Shown piece after piece: positions 45,682 to 58,087 of a stretch of 64,000 nucleotides of DNA (its first letter is position 1; every line of letters starts with the position of its first letter). The notes below the pieces were generated by a model, which worked only from the letters and a program-made list of their open reading frames with translations, was not told where the DNA came from and made no database searches. The stretch comes from Misgurnus anguillicaudatus (lineage: Eukaryota; Chordata; Actinopteri; Cypriniformes; Cobitidae): NCBI RefSeq assembly GCF_027580225.2, contig NC_073358.2:13312001-13376000 (forward strand), written 5' to 3'. Position numbers and translations under genes: made by a program.

Positions 45682-47420
45682 AGGGTGTCACGATTTCGAT
45701 TTTAAATCGAAATCGATCAAAATTAAGTCACAGCTCCGAACTTCGAAATAAAAAATGGGATCGTCGATGCTGACACGCCCCCATTTCACGTCTGGTCGGC
45801 TTGGCAAGCGAGGAAAAAAAACTCTCAGAGATGCCTTTAAAAACATCTGTCCAGCAGAAAGCGATCATATTTTAAACACGAGGGATGTAAGTTATTGCTA
45901 CAACTCCTTGAAATGCATATCTTAAACAGGATTACGTGATCTGACTTTGGACAGAGCGCAGCTCTCTGCACGTGCGCGATAGTGAGGGAGGCGCAAAGAT
46001 GCAGCGGGTTATATTTTAAACAAAATGATAGTTTGCCTCAGCTTGCATGAAACGCATAAAACTGAACAAATACATAAGGATTACTACTTTAGTTTATGTT
46101 CAGACTTCGGACAGATGCGAGAGCGCATGCACACGTGAGACAGAGAGAAGCGCAGCTGCTTATGATGCTGGATTTATTTCAGATGCTATGAGTCCAAGAC
46201 ACGCGCATTAAGTCCATGTGCATTAAGTCCATGTTAGAGATGCGCGGATGGACTATTATTTCATCCGCAACCGCATAACAAAACTCATCATCCGTCCACC
46301 ATCCATCCGCACCGTTTCTGACCAGTTTTCAAAACCGCACCCGCCCGCCATCCGCTGACTGGGCGATGCAAGGCGCTGCTGATGACAGCCGCGAGACTAG
46401 AAAGCTCTAGAATATCAGCAGTGAACTCCGTCTCCGATCGGCGCACATGGGACAAAAACAAATAAATAAATAGCCTAAATTAAACGCACAAATTACATAG
46501 CCTGCACTGGTGTCATCCTGATTTACCACTTTGTAAAACTTATTCCAGGCAATCCTTTTCTGACCTTCTATTTCCTTTGTTTTTAATTCTCATTTTTTGA
46601 GTTTGTCACGTACCCTTCGCCAGCGTTGATAAGAGCTGTGTCAAAATGCATCCTCAACGAATGGATCCTTAACAGCCGAGGATATCCCAAACAATTAAAA
46701 GCTTTATTAAATAAAAGTGTGTATTTATTAGAAAACTTTTTCTTGTCACTGTTTTAGTATTATAAGTTATGTTTTGTGTTAATATTATTCTGTTTATGTT
46801 GCGTATATTTCTAGGTTGATTATTTGTTATGCTGTTGAATAGATTAATCTACATCAATGTGTCATATGTTCTAAAATAAATTAATATCTTTCTGATTACA
46901 TATTTATTTTAATAAGTCAGAAATGTCTCCGCTGTTTTCTGCTGACAGGCGCGGTGGGCGCTACTGGGGGCGTGTGCAGCAGGTGACGCAAATTGTGGGT
47001 CCTCAGAAGGCTAGACCGTCTCATTTCAGTTCTCTTCTTGAACTTCTGTGGCTGCCACTATGAAAGGCAGAGAGGTCGCATGCTTAGAAGGACACAGCTA
47101 ATAACAAGCAGTCGACCGAATTTAATAAAAAAAAATTTTTGTCACGTCATCCGCCCGATCTGTGTGTGCAAGAAGCAATCCTCTCTCTACAAGCTCTCGA
47201 GTTAAGTGAAGCCCACAAACCCCCATGCGAGTTGTGCAATGTGCATGTTAATGTTAAAGTATTATAATAATAATAATAATAATAATAAATAATGGCATAT
47301 AATTTTTGTCTAAATTATATGCCATATAAAAAATATGTAAAAATCGAGAATCGGATCGAATCGTGTCCTTAGAATCGAAAATGTAATCGAATCGAGGATT
47401 TGAAGAATCGTGACACCCCT
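45682..47420. mobile_element. hAT element (AGGGGTGTCACGATTC ends)
   Basis: The left end is AGGGTGTCACGATTTCGAT; the right end is AGAATCGTGACACCCCT preceded by TCGAATCGA-type words. ATGTAAT flanks both sides (45675-45681, 47421-47427). The empty site is preserved at 50030-50050 (TTCAAAATGTAATACTATG), confirming the insertion. Non-coding; a GAGATGCGCGGATGG block near 46236 may be another insertion. Confidence 0.88.
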
Positions 47421-47584
47421 ATGTAATACTATGCAAAAGTGAAACTAAGATGACAGAATATCTGTAGCGTAAATTAAATTACTTTAACTGATCAACACAA
47501 ATGCAAACAACATAATATAACTGATTGCTTACCAGCATTAAAACCACTTAAAATAAAAACCTTTATAGGTTTTTTCTTTGTATA

Positions 47585-47830
47585 CAGCATCCACTCCGTG
47601 AATAGCTGCAGCCAAAAACGCCGGAGGCTTTATTATTAACTGACTAAAAACTTGACCCTTACCTGGACATTTAGATATGAAAGTTTTTCATCAACAGTAT
47701 CTGCGTGAAACATTATAAACATTAAAAATGACCTGCGACTCGACTGTTTTAGCACGTCCTCTATGTTACAGAGAGTCCGCTTAATTGACGGCTTTTCGTT
47801 TAGTCCACGTGAGCTAAACATTTTTATACA
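47585..47830 (-). repeat. Exon-like module, copy 1
   Basis: Near-duplicate of 50206-50440. On the minus strand it reads NIEDVLKQSSR followed by CAG and gtcatt, i.e. the copy-2 ATG is ATA here. The surrounding conserved stretch includes AAACGCCGGAGGCTTTATTA. A 128-codon frame runs through it but is not conserved in copy 2. Confidence 0.6.
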
Positions 47831-48660
47831 ACAGTTCTTTCTGGTTCTCGAATCTGATTGGCTAAGAGCTATGCGATATTGTACTGATAACGGCACAGTA
47901 ACCGCTTCACCTTTCGTATCATTCCGCCACCTAGTGAATGGAGGTCCTCTAAACAGGCTCATCTCTGAATGGAAAAACTGCACGCACACACGGACACACA
48001 CAAACGCGCTGTTTTTAAACACTCTCCGTGTGTCTCATTAGTTCACTAGCTCGTAAATCAGTCTGTGAATCCCAAGTTATTATTCTGTCAAAGATCAGCG
48101 CTCTTGGATGTTACGTTAAACTTAATGGGAGTAATGTCTTGTCACATCGTGTGGACGATTAACACTTGGAAAGAGGAATGTAAAAAAAAAATTTCTGGAG
48201 CAATATCTCTTCTCAGAACGCGAAAACACAGTGGAACTGCAGGTAAGCACCGCAGCTTTTAAATGTGGGCATTGAGAATTTATTTTATCTTGACGTGACT
48301 ATTAAAACATGTTATGAGATATCGCCATTGATAAATTTATAAGCAGCATGCAAAAACATCTCTCTGAAAATTATAAAAAACAGTTTTATATAGTACTGAC
48401 AAGAACAAAGTTTAATAATAATTTAGAGCTGCAACTAACGACTATTTCTTCTGTCGACTAATCTAGCGATTATTTTTCCGATTAGTCGACTACTTTTTAT
48501 TATTAATACAGTGTTCTTTTTTTGATTATCTATTTAATCTGTTGAATAATCTGTTTTTCTACTCTCTGTCTGATCTGACAGTCATTGTTTGTTTTATTGT
48601 ATTATTTTAACACAACTGAATGCTATTTTCACATATTATTTGTTCTGTTGTCAGACATAT

Positions 48661-48904
48661 AGGGGCGGTTTCCCAGACAGGGATTAGACTAGTCCTAGAC
48701 TAAAATAAATATAAGAGCTGTCCAAACTGAAAACATCTTGCACTGACATATCTTAAAATACATCAGTGCCCTTAGTTTGGCCTCAAAATGCACACAAGTA
48801 ATGTTTTTAGTAAGGCATGTTTGTTTAAACTAATTATATTTCCTAACTAAACTAAGGTCTAGTCCTGGCATAAGATAATCTCTGTCCAGGAAACCACTCC
48901 AAAG
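48661..48904. mobile_element. 244-bp MITE (GGGGCGGTTTCCCAGACAGG end)
   Basis: The left end GGGGCGGTTTCCCAGACAGG pairs imperfectly with the right end CTGTCCAGGAAACCACTCC. The inner GATTAGACTAGTCCTAG and GGTCTAGTCCTGG words also pair. It is inserted in another repeat that begins AGAGCTGCAACTAACGACTA (48425). Confidence 0.65.
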
Positions 48905-50205
48905 ACTATTAAAATAGTGAACATGTGTTTAATCCAACCAGCTGTTACTTTAACTACTAAGTTACTAAAATCTTCATTTATAAACGCGACATCGCAGACA
49001 ATTCGGCGCAAATTAAAAAATTGCCATTACACAGAGTTACTACAGAAGGCATGCGCGGGCATAGGAGAGAGAAAGCTTTCACGCAGAGAAAGAGAGAGAG
49101 CGCGCGTGCATAAGAGAGGCACCACCGAGTGCTCACAACAATAATGAAGCTGTTTTAAATGAAAATAAAAATGTAAATGTTGCGGCCATTGTTGATTTTG
49201 TGTCGCACACAAACAAATCAATGTATGGATAACACTACAAGGAGCAGAAGCCGCCATGAAATGAATGTTAACAGTGACGCGTCAACGCATTTTACGCATG
49301 TCGACGTATTGTCATAGTCGACGTATTGTCAAGTGCTCGTATCGCGTTAAGAGTAAATGGGAAAGCAATTGTAACATCATATATGTATAGTTTTATTAAC
49401 TTTTACCTCGCGCCAAAACAATAACAACACAAAAGACACTAAATATGAATAAGAAAACAAGTAATAGTTTGATCATGACACCAAATACTGCTGATTTGAT
49501 CTCATTTTTGACCATCAAACACAGACAAGGCCAACATGAGAGCCAGGGCCAATCTCACTAAGCAAACGTTCAAACAGGCGCTATTTTTACTAATCGACTG
49601 CAGATTTAAATATAATACATATACATTCTCGACTGAACTAATCTTAAAACTACACTTTGTGACCAAGAAACGGTAATATAAAAAAACAACTTTTCCGTCC
49701 ATTGAGTTATTATGAGATTCAAAGCAGCCGAAAGTGTTACCTGTCATTCTGGCCGCCCTCAAATCCGTGGCGGAAGAAAGTAGTTCCCAAACAAAGAGGC
49801 TTTTAAAATAACTCAGTTGTTTTCTAGTTTTCTTTTTTCAAACGTGTGCCGGCACTCGGCCGTAGGGCCTAATCACAGCCGTGATGATATAGAGCTATAT
49901 CACACTCCTACTCGAGCGATATTGCTTAAATATTCTATATTTTTTACTCGCATAGGCTATATTACTACATATTTTTGACCAAGTAACACTCGAATATATA
50001 GTAAGTTGTTTTGTAATGTATATTCAAAATGTAATACTATGCAAAAGTGAAACTAAGATGACAGAATAACTGTAGCATCAGCTGCATCTAGAGTAGAGTT
50101 TTTAAAGATTAAAAGTTTTAAAGATTAAAATTACTTCAACTCACCAGCATTAAAAACAACTAAAAAAAACCCTTTATAGGTTTTTTGTTTGTATACAGCG
50201 TCCGC

Positions 50206-50440
50206 TCCGTGAATAACGGAACTGCAGCCAAAAACGCCGGAGGCTTTATTATTAACTGACTGAACACTTGACTCTTACCTGGAAATTTAGATATGAAAGT
50301 TTTTTATCAACAGTATCTGCGTGAAACATTATAAACATTGAAAATCACCTGCGACTCGACTGTTTAAGCACGTCCTCCATGTTACAGAGAGTCCGATTAA
50401 TTAATGGCTTTTCGTTCAGTCTGCGTGAGCTAAACATTTA
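50206..50440 (-). repeat. Exon-like module, copy 2 (MEDVLKQSSR)
   Basis: On the minus strand, ATG begins MEDVLKQSSR and is followed by CGCAG and gtgatt, a plausible first coding exon with donor. Upstream is CTCTCTGTAAC, and downstream is a conserved GTTGATAAAAAACTTTC stretch with CCAGgtaaga, which looks like a second donor. Copy 1 lies 2.6 kb away. It may be a captured promoter/first exon or part of the hAT's own gene. No family recognised. Confidence 0.45.
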
Positions 50441-51984
50441 TGTTCTGTAATTTTTTACTCGCATAGGCTACATTTCTACATATTTTTGACCAAGGATATA
50501 ATGTAAGTTGTTTTGTAATGTAAGTTCATTTTAACTTTTTCTGAAATGATGACAAATCTTTCTGACTAAAAAGGATCTATCCAGCTTAATTTAGCCAAAA
50601 TAATGAATTATTCGTTTTCATACTATATAGATAGACATTAATTTATCTACTAATATACTATTGAAAATGCCATAAATAAATATTCATTGCCTTCTGTACA
50701 GGTGCATAAATACTGTCTTAATTTTAATTTCTTTAATACACTGCTTTGTTCTTTATTTAAATTCCTTCACCTTAACAGCCCTAGCTGCTATCTAAAAAAA
50801 AGGTTCGACTATCAGTCGACTATGGCAAAATCTAACGAATCAGATTCGACTATGAAAATCCTTAGTCGAAAACCGCCCTAGTCAAAAGTATTCATATTCA
50901 TTACTCAAGTAGAAGTATAGATACTAGGGTTTAAAAAGGCTTTTAGTTGAAGTATCAATTCAAGCTTTTTACTCAAGTAAAAGTACTGGTTTCAAAACTA
51001 CTCAAAGTATAAAAGTAAAAGTAATTTACTGAATTGAAAAAAATGTCATTAAGGAAAAAGCCTAGGCTGCACCACAGTGGCTGCACCACACTACCCTATC
51101 AACAAAAAAAAATTCTAAAAGCCATAATAACTATAGTATCCTGCAGATTTTAGCTCCAACCCTTATAAAACCTTGGCTACCTGTAGTTTCAGGTGACTTT
51201 TTAGAGCTTGATTAGCTTGTTCAGGTCTGCTTGATTAGAGTTGGAGCTAAACTCTGCAGGACATCGGCACTTCAGTTGCCTACCCCTGCACTAGGCTATC
51301 GGTTTAACCGCATACGGTGTATGCCCACTAAAGATTAACGCATTTTAGTACAATGCAAACAAATACATTAAAGCAGTTGTTCTCAAACTGAGGGCGAGAT
51401 TGTGTCAGGGACCCCAGTTTTATAATATTTTATAAAATACATGACTTTATCATAAATTCTATGTAATTAAACCTCAGGAAAATAAAGCAACTAAACAACA
51501 GCAATACATTCTATAATTTAATATGTCTTGTTTAATTTAAATTTTAAGTTTTAGAATGTTTTATGCAATACATTTTCTTTGGGGGAGCATGAAAAAATGC
51601 ACCGTACACAAGGGAGGCTGCAAAAAAAGGTTTGATAACCACTGCATTAAAGAACCATATGTGTACTACTGAGCATTAACATGTGTTTCATGAATAGGAA
51701 GATATGATGACTAGTTGCCTATAAGTATTGTAATGGTGCTAAAAGTCAAACTTCAGAGCAGGGCCAAATGGGGGCCCAAGCGGACTTTTACGGTGGTGAC
51801 CTATTTAGTTAAAAAACAACAAAATCACACACAACTATAGTATGTGAGAGAATAGAAATATGTTATTGTTATCATTAATAATTGTATTTTGACAGTAACA
51901 CAAACTACAATTATACAAATATTATATAATATAGCCTATATTTCTGCATCTGTACTTGTGTGTAGCTAATGGACTTTAGGTTAA

Positions 51985-52221
51985 AGGCGGAGTGCACAAT
52001 GTTGAAAAACGCTTTGGAAAAGGAGACGGGCCGACAACCAAAACACACATATAGCCAATCAGCAGAAAGGAGGCGTGTCTACTAACCGACATCCTTGCCG
52101 GGTTGCGTATGTGTGGGGCGGGTCTTTTAAAAGAAGGTCCAGATTCTATTGGGCTAAGGGCGTGTTTGTTTAGGTGATTTTAAATATCAACATTGGCTTC
52201 CAAACATTGTGCACTCCGCCC
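51985..52221. mobile_element. 237-bp TTAA-flanked MITE
   Basis: The ends are AGGCGGAGTGCACAATGTT and AACATTGTGCACTCCGCCC, apart from a 1-base terminal difference. TTAA is at 51981-51984 and 52222-52225. Non-coding. Confidence 0.85.
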
Positions 52222-52733
52222 TTAATCCAATGTGACAAAGCTGATCTTACATGTCAGTATAAATCCAAGCAATTTTGGAGAATTACTAAATGTCTTTCTT
52301 GTAAGTAAATTAAAAGTCAGCTTTAAGAAAACAGCTGATGTCTATAAACAAAAGCAAAAGTTGGCATGTATAGATATGTGTTTGATTGATTTAACACTCA
52401 AGCATTCAGCTAAGTAGGTTTTGTTAATGCAAATAAAATTTAGGGTAGTTATTAGCATATACAAAACAACAGATTTTAGCATAGATATCTTTGCCATGCT
52501 TCAAAACGCAGCACAATGTCATTTAAGTTGAACAACTGAAGTTACATGATATAAATTGGTACATTGTTATACTGTTTAAATCACGCAGATGAGTTGGTGT
52601 CAGCAGCCAGATATACATTTACACAGGCTTGTGAATGTGAACTGACCTTAAAGTGATGCGCAAGTTTTATTTCGTACTTTTCCATTTGAAGACAGAATGC
52701 TGCTTCTTCCCGGGTATAGGTGTTAGGGGTGGG

Positions 52734-53492
52734 CGATATGACCAAAGTCTTCTATCATGATAGGATTAATTTTATATCATGATAACGATATGTATCACGG
52801 TAGAGTTTTTTAGAAAGAAGATAAAAACAAACAAAACTCAAGCTCTCTGAAGATAAACAGTCAATGATATAAGAATGATAATAAATAATTATGCATGTAT
52901 GTATAGGCCTATATATATTTTTATTTAAGGTAGAAAAGTGATTTAATCAGGAGCAGTGAGAGATATTTCTCTCAATGCTGTTTGATTAACACGAGTGACA
53001 GACAGGAGCAAAATTACGTAACTTCCCCTTTAAGACCGTAGTCCGGATCCAATTCACTGTTACACGTGCGCTTTCTCTTTTAGCTGTTTACTTTCTCTTA
53101 AGACCTAACTGGTCATGTTTATGAAGAATTTTGACGCATATGTGTATTTAAGGCCAATAAAGCGGGAAAAATGCTGACGAGCTTAATGAGCAGCGGTCGC
53201 GCGACTTGCACGCTCCTCACAGACAGAAAGAGCGGCGGTTGCGCGACTTGTCTGCTCCTGACACACAGAAAGAACGCACGCATACAGATCTGTTGTCTGT
53301 GTTTCAATGGCTTAAAATAACTTGTTTTAAAACTGCAGTGCTTAAATACGTGTACAAACGTTACGTTTTCGTGACCACATGGACATGCGTGACGTGGGCG
53401 CGTAACCTCGATAGAAACGATAGTCCAAAATCTCTGCCGGTTGACAAATTTCTACCGGTTAATTATGTCTACCGGTTTATCGCCCACCCCTA
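52734..53492. mobile_element. 759-bp hAT, TSD ATAGGTGT
   Basis: The ends are TAGGGGTGGGCGATATGACC and TTTATCGCCCACCCCTA. ATAGGTGT flanks exactly (52726-52733, 53493-53500). Non-coding; the interior has CGATATGTATCACGG-type words. Nested in the outer hAT. Confidence 0.92.
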
Positions 53493-53524
53493 ATAGGTGT
53501 CCATCACTTTTGACGTGGGTTAGT

Positions 53525-54299
53525 GTACAAACGGATAGCGGATGACATCACAGCCTCGCGAGAGGAGACTACTACGCATGTCCTCCAATCGCTCTCGCTG
53601 TACTTTTATTTTTATCTGTGCAGCGCTATCGAACAAGCTTTTGATCATTTGCAGTCAGGTGGGGGTGCGGGGATCGCGTACAAACCAATAGAGGGTATGC
53701 ATTGATGTCACTTTCCACGTGACCACGCTGGAGCTCGCCCTGTTGAGTGGCAAACGTTCAACAAAATGTCTGGTTTTCATAGTGGCTGTTGAGAAAATGC
53801 CAGTAAAACGGACTGTTATCAGCTTAAATTAAATTTAGTTGGACTTGATAGCAGAGGTGGACAATACTTAGTTACATTAGTTACATTTTCCAAGCATCTG
53901 TGCTTTATTAGGGTGTCTGTATTGGGAAAAATTTTACTTCACTAATACACAGTATGATTCTATGCTTTAGAATGTAGTGAAGTAAAAATTTTCCCAAGAC
54001 AATCATGTATGTAAGAAGAAGAAGGAAAATATCCCTGAGGAATAATAATAGTGATGCTTTGCATAAATGCAAGTACCACTAATAATAAGTTTAAATAGCA
54101 TTTCAATAAGTTGGCTTTCTCAAGCCAACTTAATTACAAGCATATAAAATAGAAAAGAACAAAGTTACAAATAAAGTCTAACAGTAAGTATTAAGGAAAT
54201 TTAAGGAATTTAAGGCTCAAATAACATTAAAACATAAAAAACATATACAAGAACAAATAGACAATATCATAGACAATTTTGCTCTACAAACATATATGT
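53525..54299. other. Unclassified repeat-like intron sequence
   Basis: Holds a hairpin at 53923-53999 (TTGGGAAAAATTTTACTTC with its inverse), inside a stretch starting AGAGGTGGACAATACTTAG that looks hAT-derived, and the hairpin at 54109-54130. No gene. Confidence 0.4.
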
Positions 54300-55112
54300 G
54301 CAAAATAAAAAATATGATTTGTTCTATAAATGATTATTCAGTGTAGTAATGGCCATAGGAATGAAAGATTTTTTGTATATGTTTTTATTCCTAGTGGGAC
54401 TCTTTAATACCACCTGATGGCAATAACTGAAATGATTGATTAAGTGAATGTGTGGGGTCCTGTGTGATTATAGCTATCCTCAACACTGACCGTGTGTGAA
54501 GTTCTGTTAGGGGGGTTTGAGGGAAGCCTATTATCTTTTAAGCTGGCTAGATTTATTATACGTGCAAGTTTTGTTTTATGCTTAACAGTAAGGGCATTAT
54601 AACAGGCTGAAATATTAAAAGTCAGTAAGGATTCGATGAGTGACTGATAAACCCTGATTAAAATGTCCTTACACTAAAATCTTTGAGTTTCCTCAGCAGG
54701 TGTTGACACTGCTGGGCTTTCTTATACACAGTGTCTACATGATGTGAGAAGGACATAGATGCATCAATCTCTGTTCCAAGGTTTTTAAAAACATTGACTT
54801 GTTCAACTGGCTTGCCATTGATGCTGAGGAGTTGAAACATGTGCTGTGTACTCTCAATTTCCCTACTCTGACAGCACGGCTCCTTGGATTTATCAATATT
54901 AAGGTCTAGAGAGATGTTTTGGAATGTTGTGACCAGATTGTTCCTTTGCATCAGACAGGTAGGCTACTAAGGCCATATCAACGGCATAATTTAAAAGAAT
55001 CATTCTGTCCCTGTTACATAAAATATTATTTGTGTAAACAGAAAAAGAACAGGAGATAAAACACATCCTTGGGGGAGCCTAGCATTGAAAATCTGTTTCC
55101 TAGAATTAAAGG
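54300..55112 (-). pseudogene. Third LINE RT relic (L2-like)
   Basis: The minus strand reads LPQGCVLSPVLF, a decayed catalytic region, then LLSINGKPVEQVNVFKNLG, MSFSHHVDTVYKKAQQCQHL and LRKLKDFSVR, then ARIINLASLK...SFQLLPSGG. This order (motif B, thumb, C-terminus) matches the LINE at 29276-32095. The YADD box is lost. It ends at 55112, where a TTAA-type element begins. Confidence 0.78.
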
Positions 55113-55119
55113 GATACTC

Positions 55120-56190
55120 CATCGTTTCGTTATATTAACCCCTTAGGTGGCGCAAATACCCTTTGAGTGGGGGGGGGTAATAATGTGATATACATCTTCA
55201 AATTAATATAACTCTGGTATTTTTGGGTCTAGAAGCCTAATCTAGTTCTTGTTTAAAAGAAGGGGGTTTTCGCAGAAGTGTCAGGAGTTGAAAAATTAAA
55301 TAATTAAATTGTTATAGCAGTTTACATTTATTTTAATAAATAAAAATAATTCCTTTCCATAGGTTTGGAACATGGTAGTGTTACAAATATATAACAACAA
55401 CGTGGGCCCACCTGTATACCCGTGGCATTTTAGAAAATGGCTCTCACTATGCCATTCCTTTTCCGAAATGGTGATAATAAATTAAATCTACACTCTTAGA
55501 GCTTACAAATGATATATAGTTTGCCATGATTTTATAAGAATTCACATGCAAAACACTAAAGCAAATGTAGGCGTCCCGCTTCCGGGACAGTGACATTTCG
55601 CAAGATATAAATGTTTTTAGGCACACTCTCTTCATAAAGGAATCAATTACTCTCCCTACATAATTTATTTTATAAAACACTGTTGAAATATGTATTTGTT
55701 GTGATATACATAAATTTTATATGGAAAATATTGAAGTAAACTTAGGTGTCCCACTCATGGGACAGTGCCACTTAATTAAACTATGTTATTACCTTAACTA
55801 AGAAAAGTTGATACATACCTCTATCATCTTTGTGTGTGTGCACTTAAGCACTGTGGCGTGCTGCTACATTTTGGTAGCACTTAGCTTAGCCCAGTTCATT
55901 CAATGGTACCAAACAAAGATGAAGTTAGAAATTACCAAACACATCATCATTTTCCCAATTTGAAACGAGTAGTTATACGATCAAATATGGTGGCACAAAA
56001 TAAAACATGGAGCTTTTAAAAGCAGGTTAAAAAGGGTAACTACAATGTATGGTGGAATAGGACTTTTGGGAGTACTTCGACTCGGCACAGTAAAACTCTC
56101 TCTCTTCACCTCATTATTAGAGGGAGAAGGGGAGCGGATTTTTCAGGCTTGACTTTTTACTGCGCCGAGTCAAGTACTCCCAAAGTACTC
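55120..56190. repeat. TTAA-type element left end plus palindrome
   Basis: AGGGATACTCCATCGTTTC follows TTAA (55116-55119) and resembles the left end at 30077. No right end was found. At 56072-56190 an inverted repeat (GGGAGTACTTCGACTCGGC and its inverse) surrounds a CTCTCTCTTCACC/AGGGAGAAGGGG core, a layout typical of palindromic MITE centres. The part in between is unclassified. Confidence 0.4.
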
Positions 56191-57128
56191 GTCAATCTGT
56201 CAAGCATTAACCAATTTGTATTAACAGTATTTCATGCAATATTTTGCAATTGTATCATGTTTACATTTACGTGTTTACAGCAGGCTAGTAGACCTATGTG
56301 ACTTACAAGCGAGGATAAGTTATGTCCTCATTTGTTCCAATCCATTCCAATAAAATCCTTTCAGGTTACTTTGCAATGTCAGTCTATGTATAAATGTTGT
56401 TTTAACTTATATCATTGACGCCTCAGAATCTACAGTAATAAAGTTTTACAGCGTGGTGTCTTATACTCGACTGATGACTTTACGTCCCGAATGTAGTCGC
56501 TATGTGCATCCTCAACAAGCACGTGTATGACAAAAAAACAAAAATGCGAATGACATCACAGAAGCACGAAGCGATTCGAAAGGAGACTTCTTTATGATTT
56601 CTTGAATCCCTCGAATAACCTAGAAGCCTTGTCTTATGTTTAATCTAAATGTGTTGGTCATACTATATAATAATTTATTGCTTGTATTTGTTGAAGATTA
56701 ATACAGAAGATGGACAGCTAAAAAAAAATGCAATCGCAATTAGATTATTTCCCTAAATCTTTCACCCCTAATTGATAATTATGCAGGATTTTACTCCAGC
56801 CAGAGATTTAGTAATGTTGGAGTAGGACTTATCGACTGGATGCAAGGGAACATACAGTTGAGTATTATTGTTTTAGCAATGACATGAAATCTCAGATTTC
56901 CTAAAAATAGATCCTAGCAGTAACATATAAAGAGAGAATAAAAGAGGACTTAAAATAGATCCTTGCGAAAGCCCACATGATAAAGGAGCTGACTGGGATG
57001 AGTTAACACCAATTCTGACAGATACCAGCCAATTAGATAAATATGACACTCACCCACAGACCACCCCCTCAGAAAATCAGGACACAAGCGGTCGAAAGTG
57101 GACAAAAGAGACAGATTACAATACCAGG
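56191..57128. other. Unclassified intron sequence and repeat flank
   Basis: The last about 150 bp (ending GACAGATTACAATACCAGG) is continuous with 58080 onward (GTGTAAACGTGAATGTCTC) and belongs to another old repeat split by the hAT. Otherwise no features. Confidence 0.4.
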
Positions 57129-58079
57129 TAGGGGTGGGCGGAATGACCAAAAATCTATTTCACGGAATGAGTCATTTTATTTCACGGAACGGAATATTTC
57201 ACGGTAAACATGTTTTTCGGTTTATATTGTTTTTTGATGATAAAAATTTACAGAAATACATCATTCAATATAGCTTTTAACTAAGTGCTCACCACAGTTG
57301 AGCAATTTAAAGTTAATAATGTTAAAGTGAAAATGCCCAGAAGATAACAACAGATAAGTCTTGATTTGACAGAATCTTGTTTTTAATTGAGTTATTAATT
57401 TTATAGACTATTGAAGCTATAGTATGGATTCATTGTATTTTGTATTTATGCATACATTACATTAAACATATGCAATATGTAAAATGAACATTTTAAGGTC
57501 TTGACGCCCTTTACTTTCTATTAGACCTTAACATTTGCATATCTTTCTCGTCTTTCCGATCAAATATGTTTGTATAAGCAAATGGCGCGTCAAACTACAT
57601 CGCTCCAGCAGCACACGTGTCACTGATATAAACGCGAGTTTTGTCTTAGCTTGCTTAAAGTTCAGAAAACGTTACAACTATTAGCATTATGTGCGAGAAG
57701 AACTCTTTATTTGGCGTCGCAGCTCCTTGCGCTTGCCTAGAGAGACCTCTGCACGCGAGAGACCGGCCGGCTGCTGCATGAGGAGAGAGAGAGCGCAAGA
57801 GAGAGAGAGAGCGAGAGCGAGCAAGTAAGAGTCTCGCTGCGTGACCCGCGGTGGATTCACTGGCACTTATTATAAAAATTACACAAATAACTCATTGATA
57901 TTTTTATAAGTGAACTATTTTACATGTTTCTCCGTCACACTCAGTCTAACATGCTGGAGGGCAGAGTTAGCCACGCCCACTTATTTGCATTCCGCGGAAT
58001 AGACGGAAATAGAAAAATCTGTTACGTCAGACATTTTATTCCGCAGCAGCGTAATATACCGTCATACCGCCCAGCCCTA
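57129..58079. mobile_element. 951-bp hAT, TSD ATACCAGG
   Basis: The ends are TAGGGGTGGGCGGAATGACC and GTCATACCGCCCAGCCCTA. ATACCAGG flanks exactly (57121-57128, 58080-58087). A (GA)n block lies near 57783-57830. Its terminal TAGGGGTGGGCG is shared with the hAT at 52734, so they are related. Non-coding. Confidence 0.93.
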
Positions 58080-58087
58080 ATACCAGG

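Larger units (their letters stand above)
44968..50880. mobile_element. 5.9-kb hAT, TSD GTCAAAAG
   Basis: The ends are TAGGGCTGACTTCTTTAGTCG and GACTAAGG-type inverse closing GAAAACCGCCCTA. Both are rich in TTCGACTA/TAGTCGAA words. GTCAAAAG is at 44960-44967 and 50881-50888. The interior carries a TTAA element, a hAT, at least two other repeats, and two copies of an exon-like module (47585-47830, 50206-50440). No recognisable transposase. Confidence 0.88.
44952..53520. mobile_element. Outer hAT of a nested cluster (CAGTGGTGTCAAAAGT end)
   Basis: The left end CAGTGGTGTCAAAAG is split after GTCAAAAG by a younger hAT. The sequence continues at 50881 with GTCAAAAGTATTCATATTC and TACTCAAGTAAAAGTACTGG. 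The probable right end is ACTTTTGACGTGGGTTAG (53507-53524), an imperfect inverse. The outer limits are inferred, and the outer TSD is not readable. It contains the elements 44968-50880, 51985-52221 and 52734-53492. Confidence 0.5.

Noticed and set aside
45158..45691. ORFs with matching peptides on opposite strands
   Set aside because: They are the two inverted arms of one TTAA MITE read in mirror image, not a conserved protein.
47636..48022. 128-codon minus ORF
   Set aside because: It runs through a repeat and the exon-like module. The duplicate at 50206-50440 does not keep the frame, and no family was recognised.
52642..52735. Candidate upstream skic3 exon reading EEAAFCLQMEKYEIKLAHHFK with a gt donor
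   Set aside because: The phase would fit exon A, but similarity to the family is weak, and the segment belongs to the right part of the outer hAT next to its GTCAAAAGT-type terminus.
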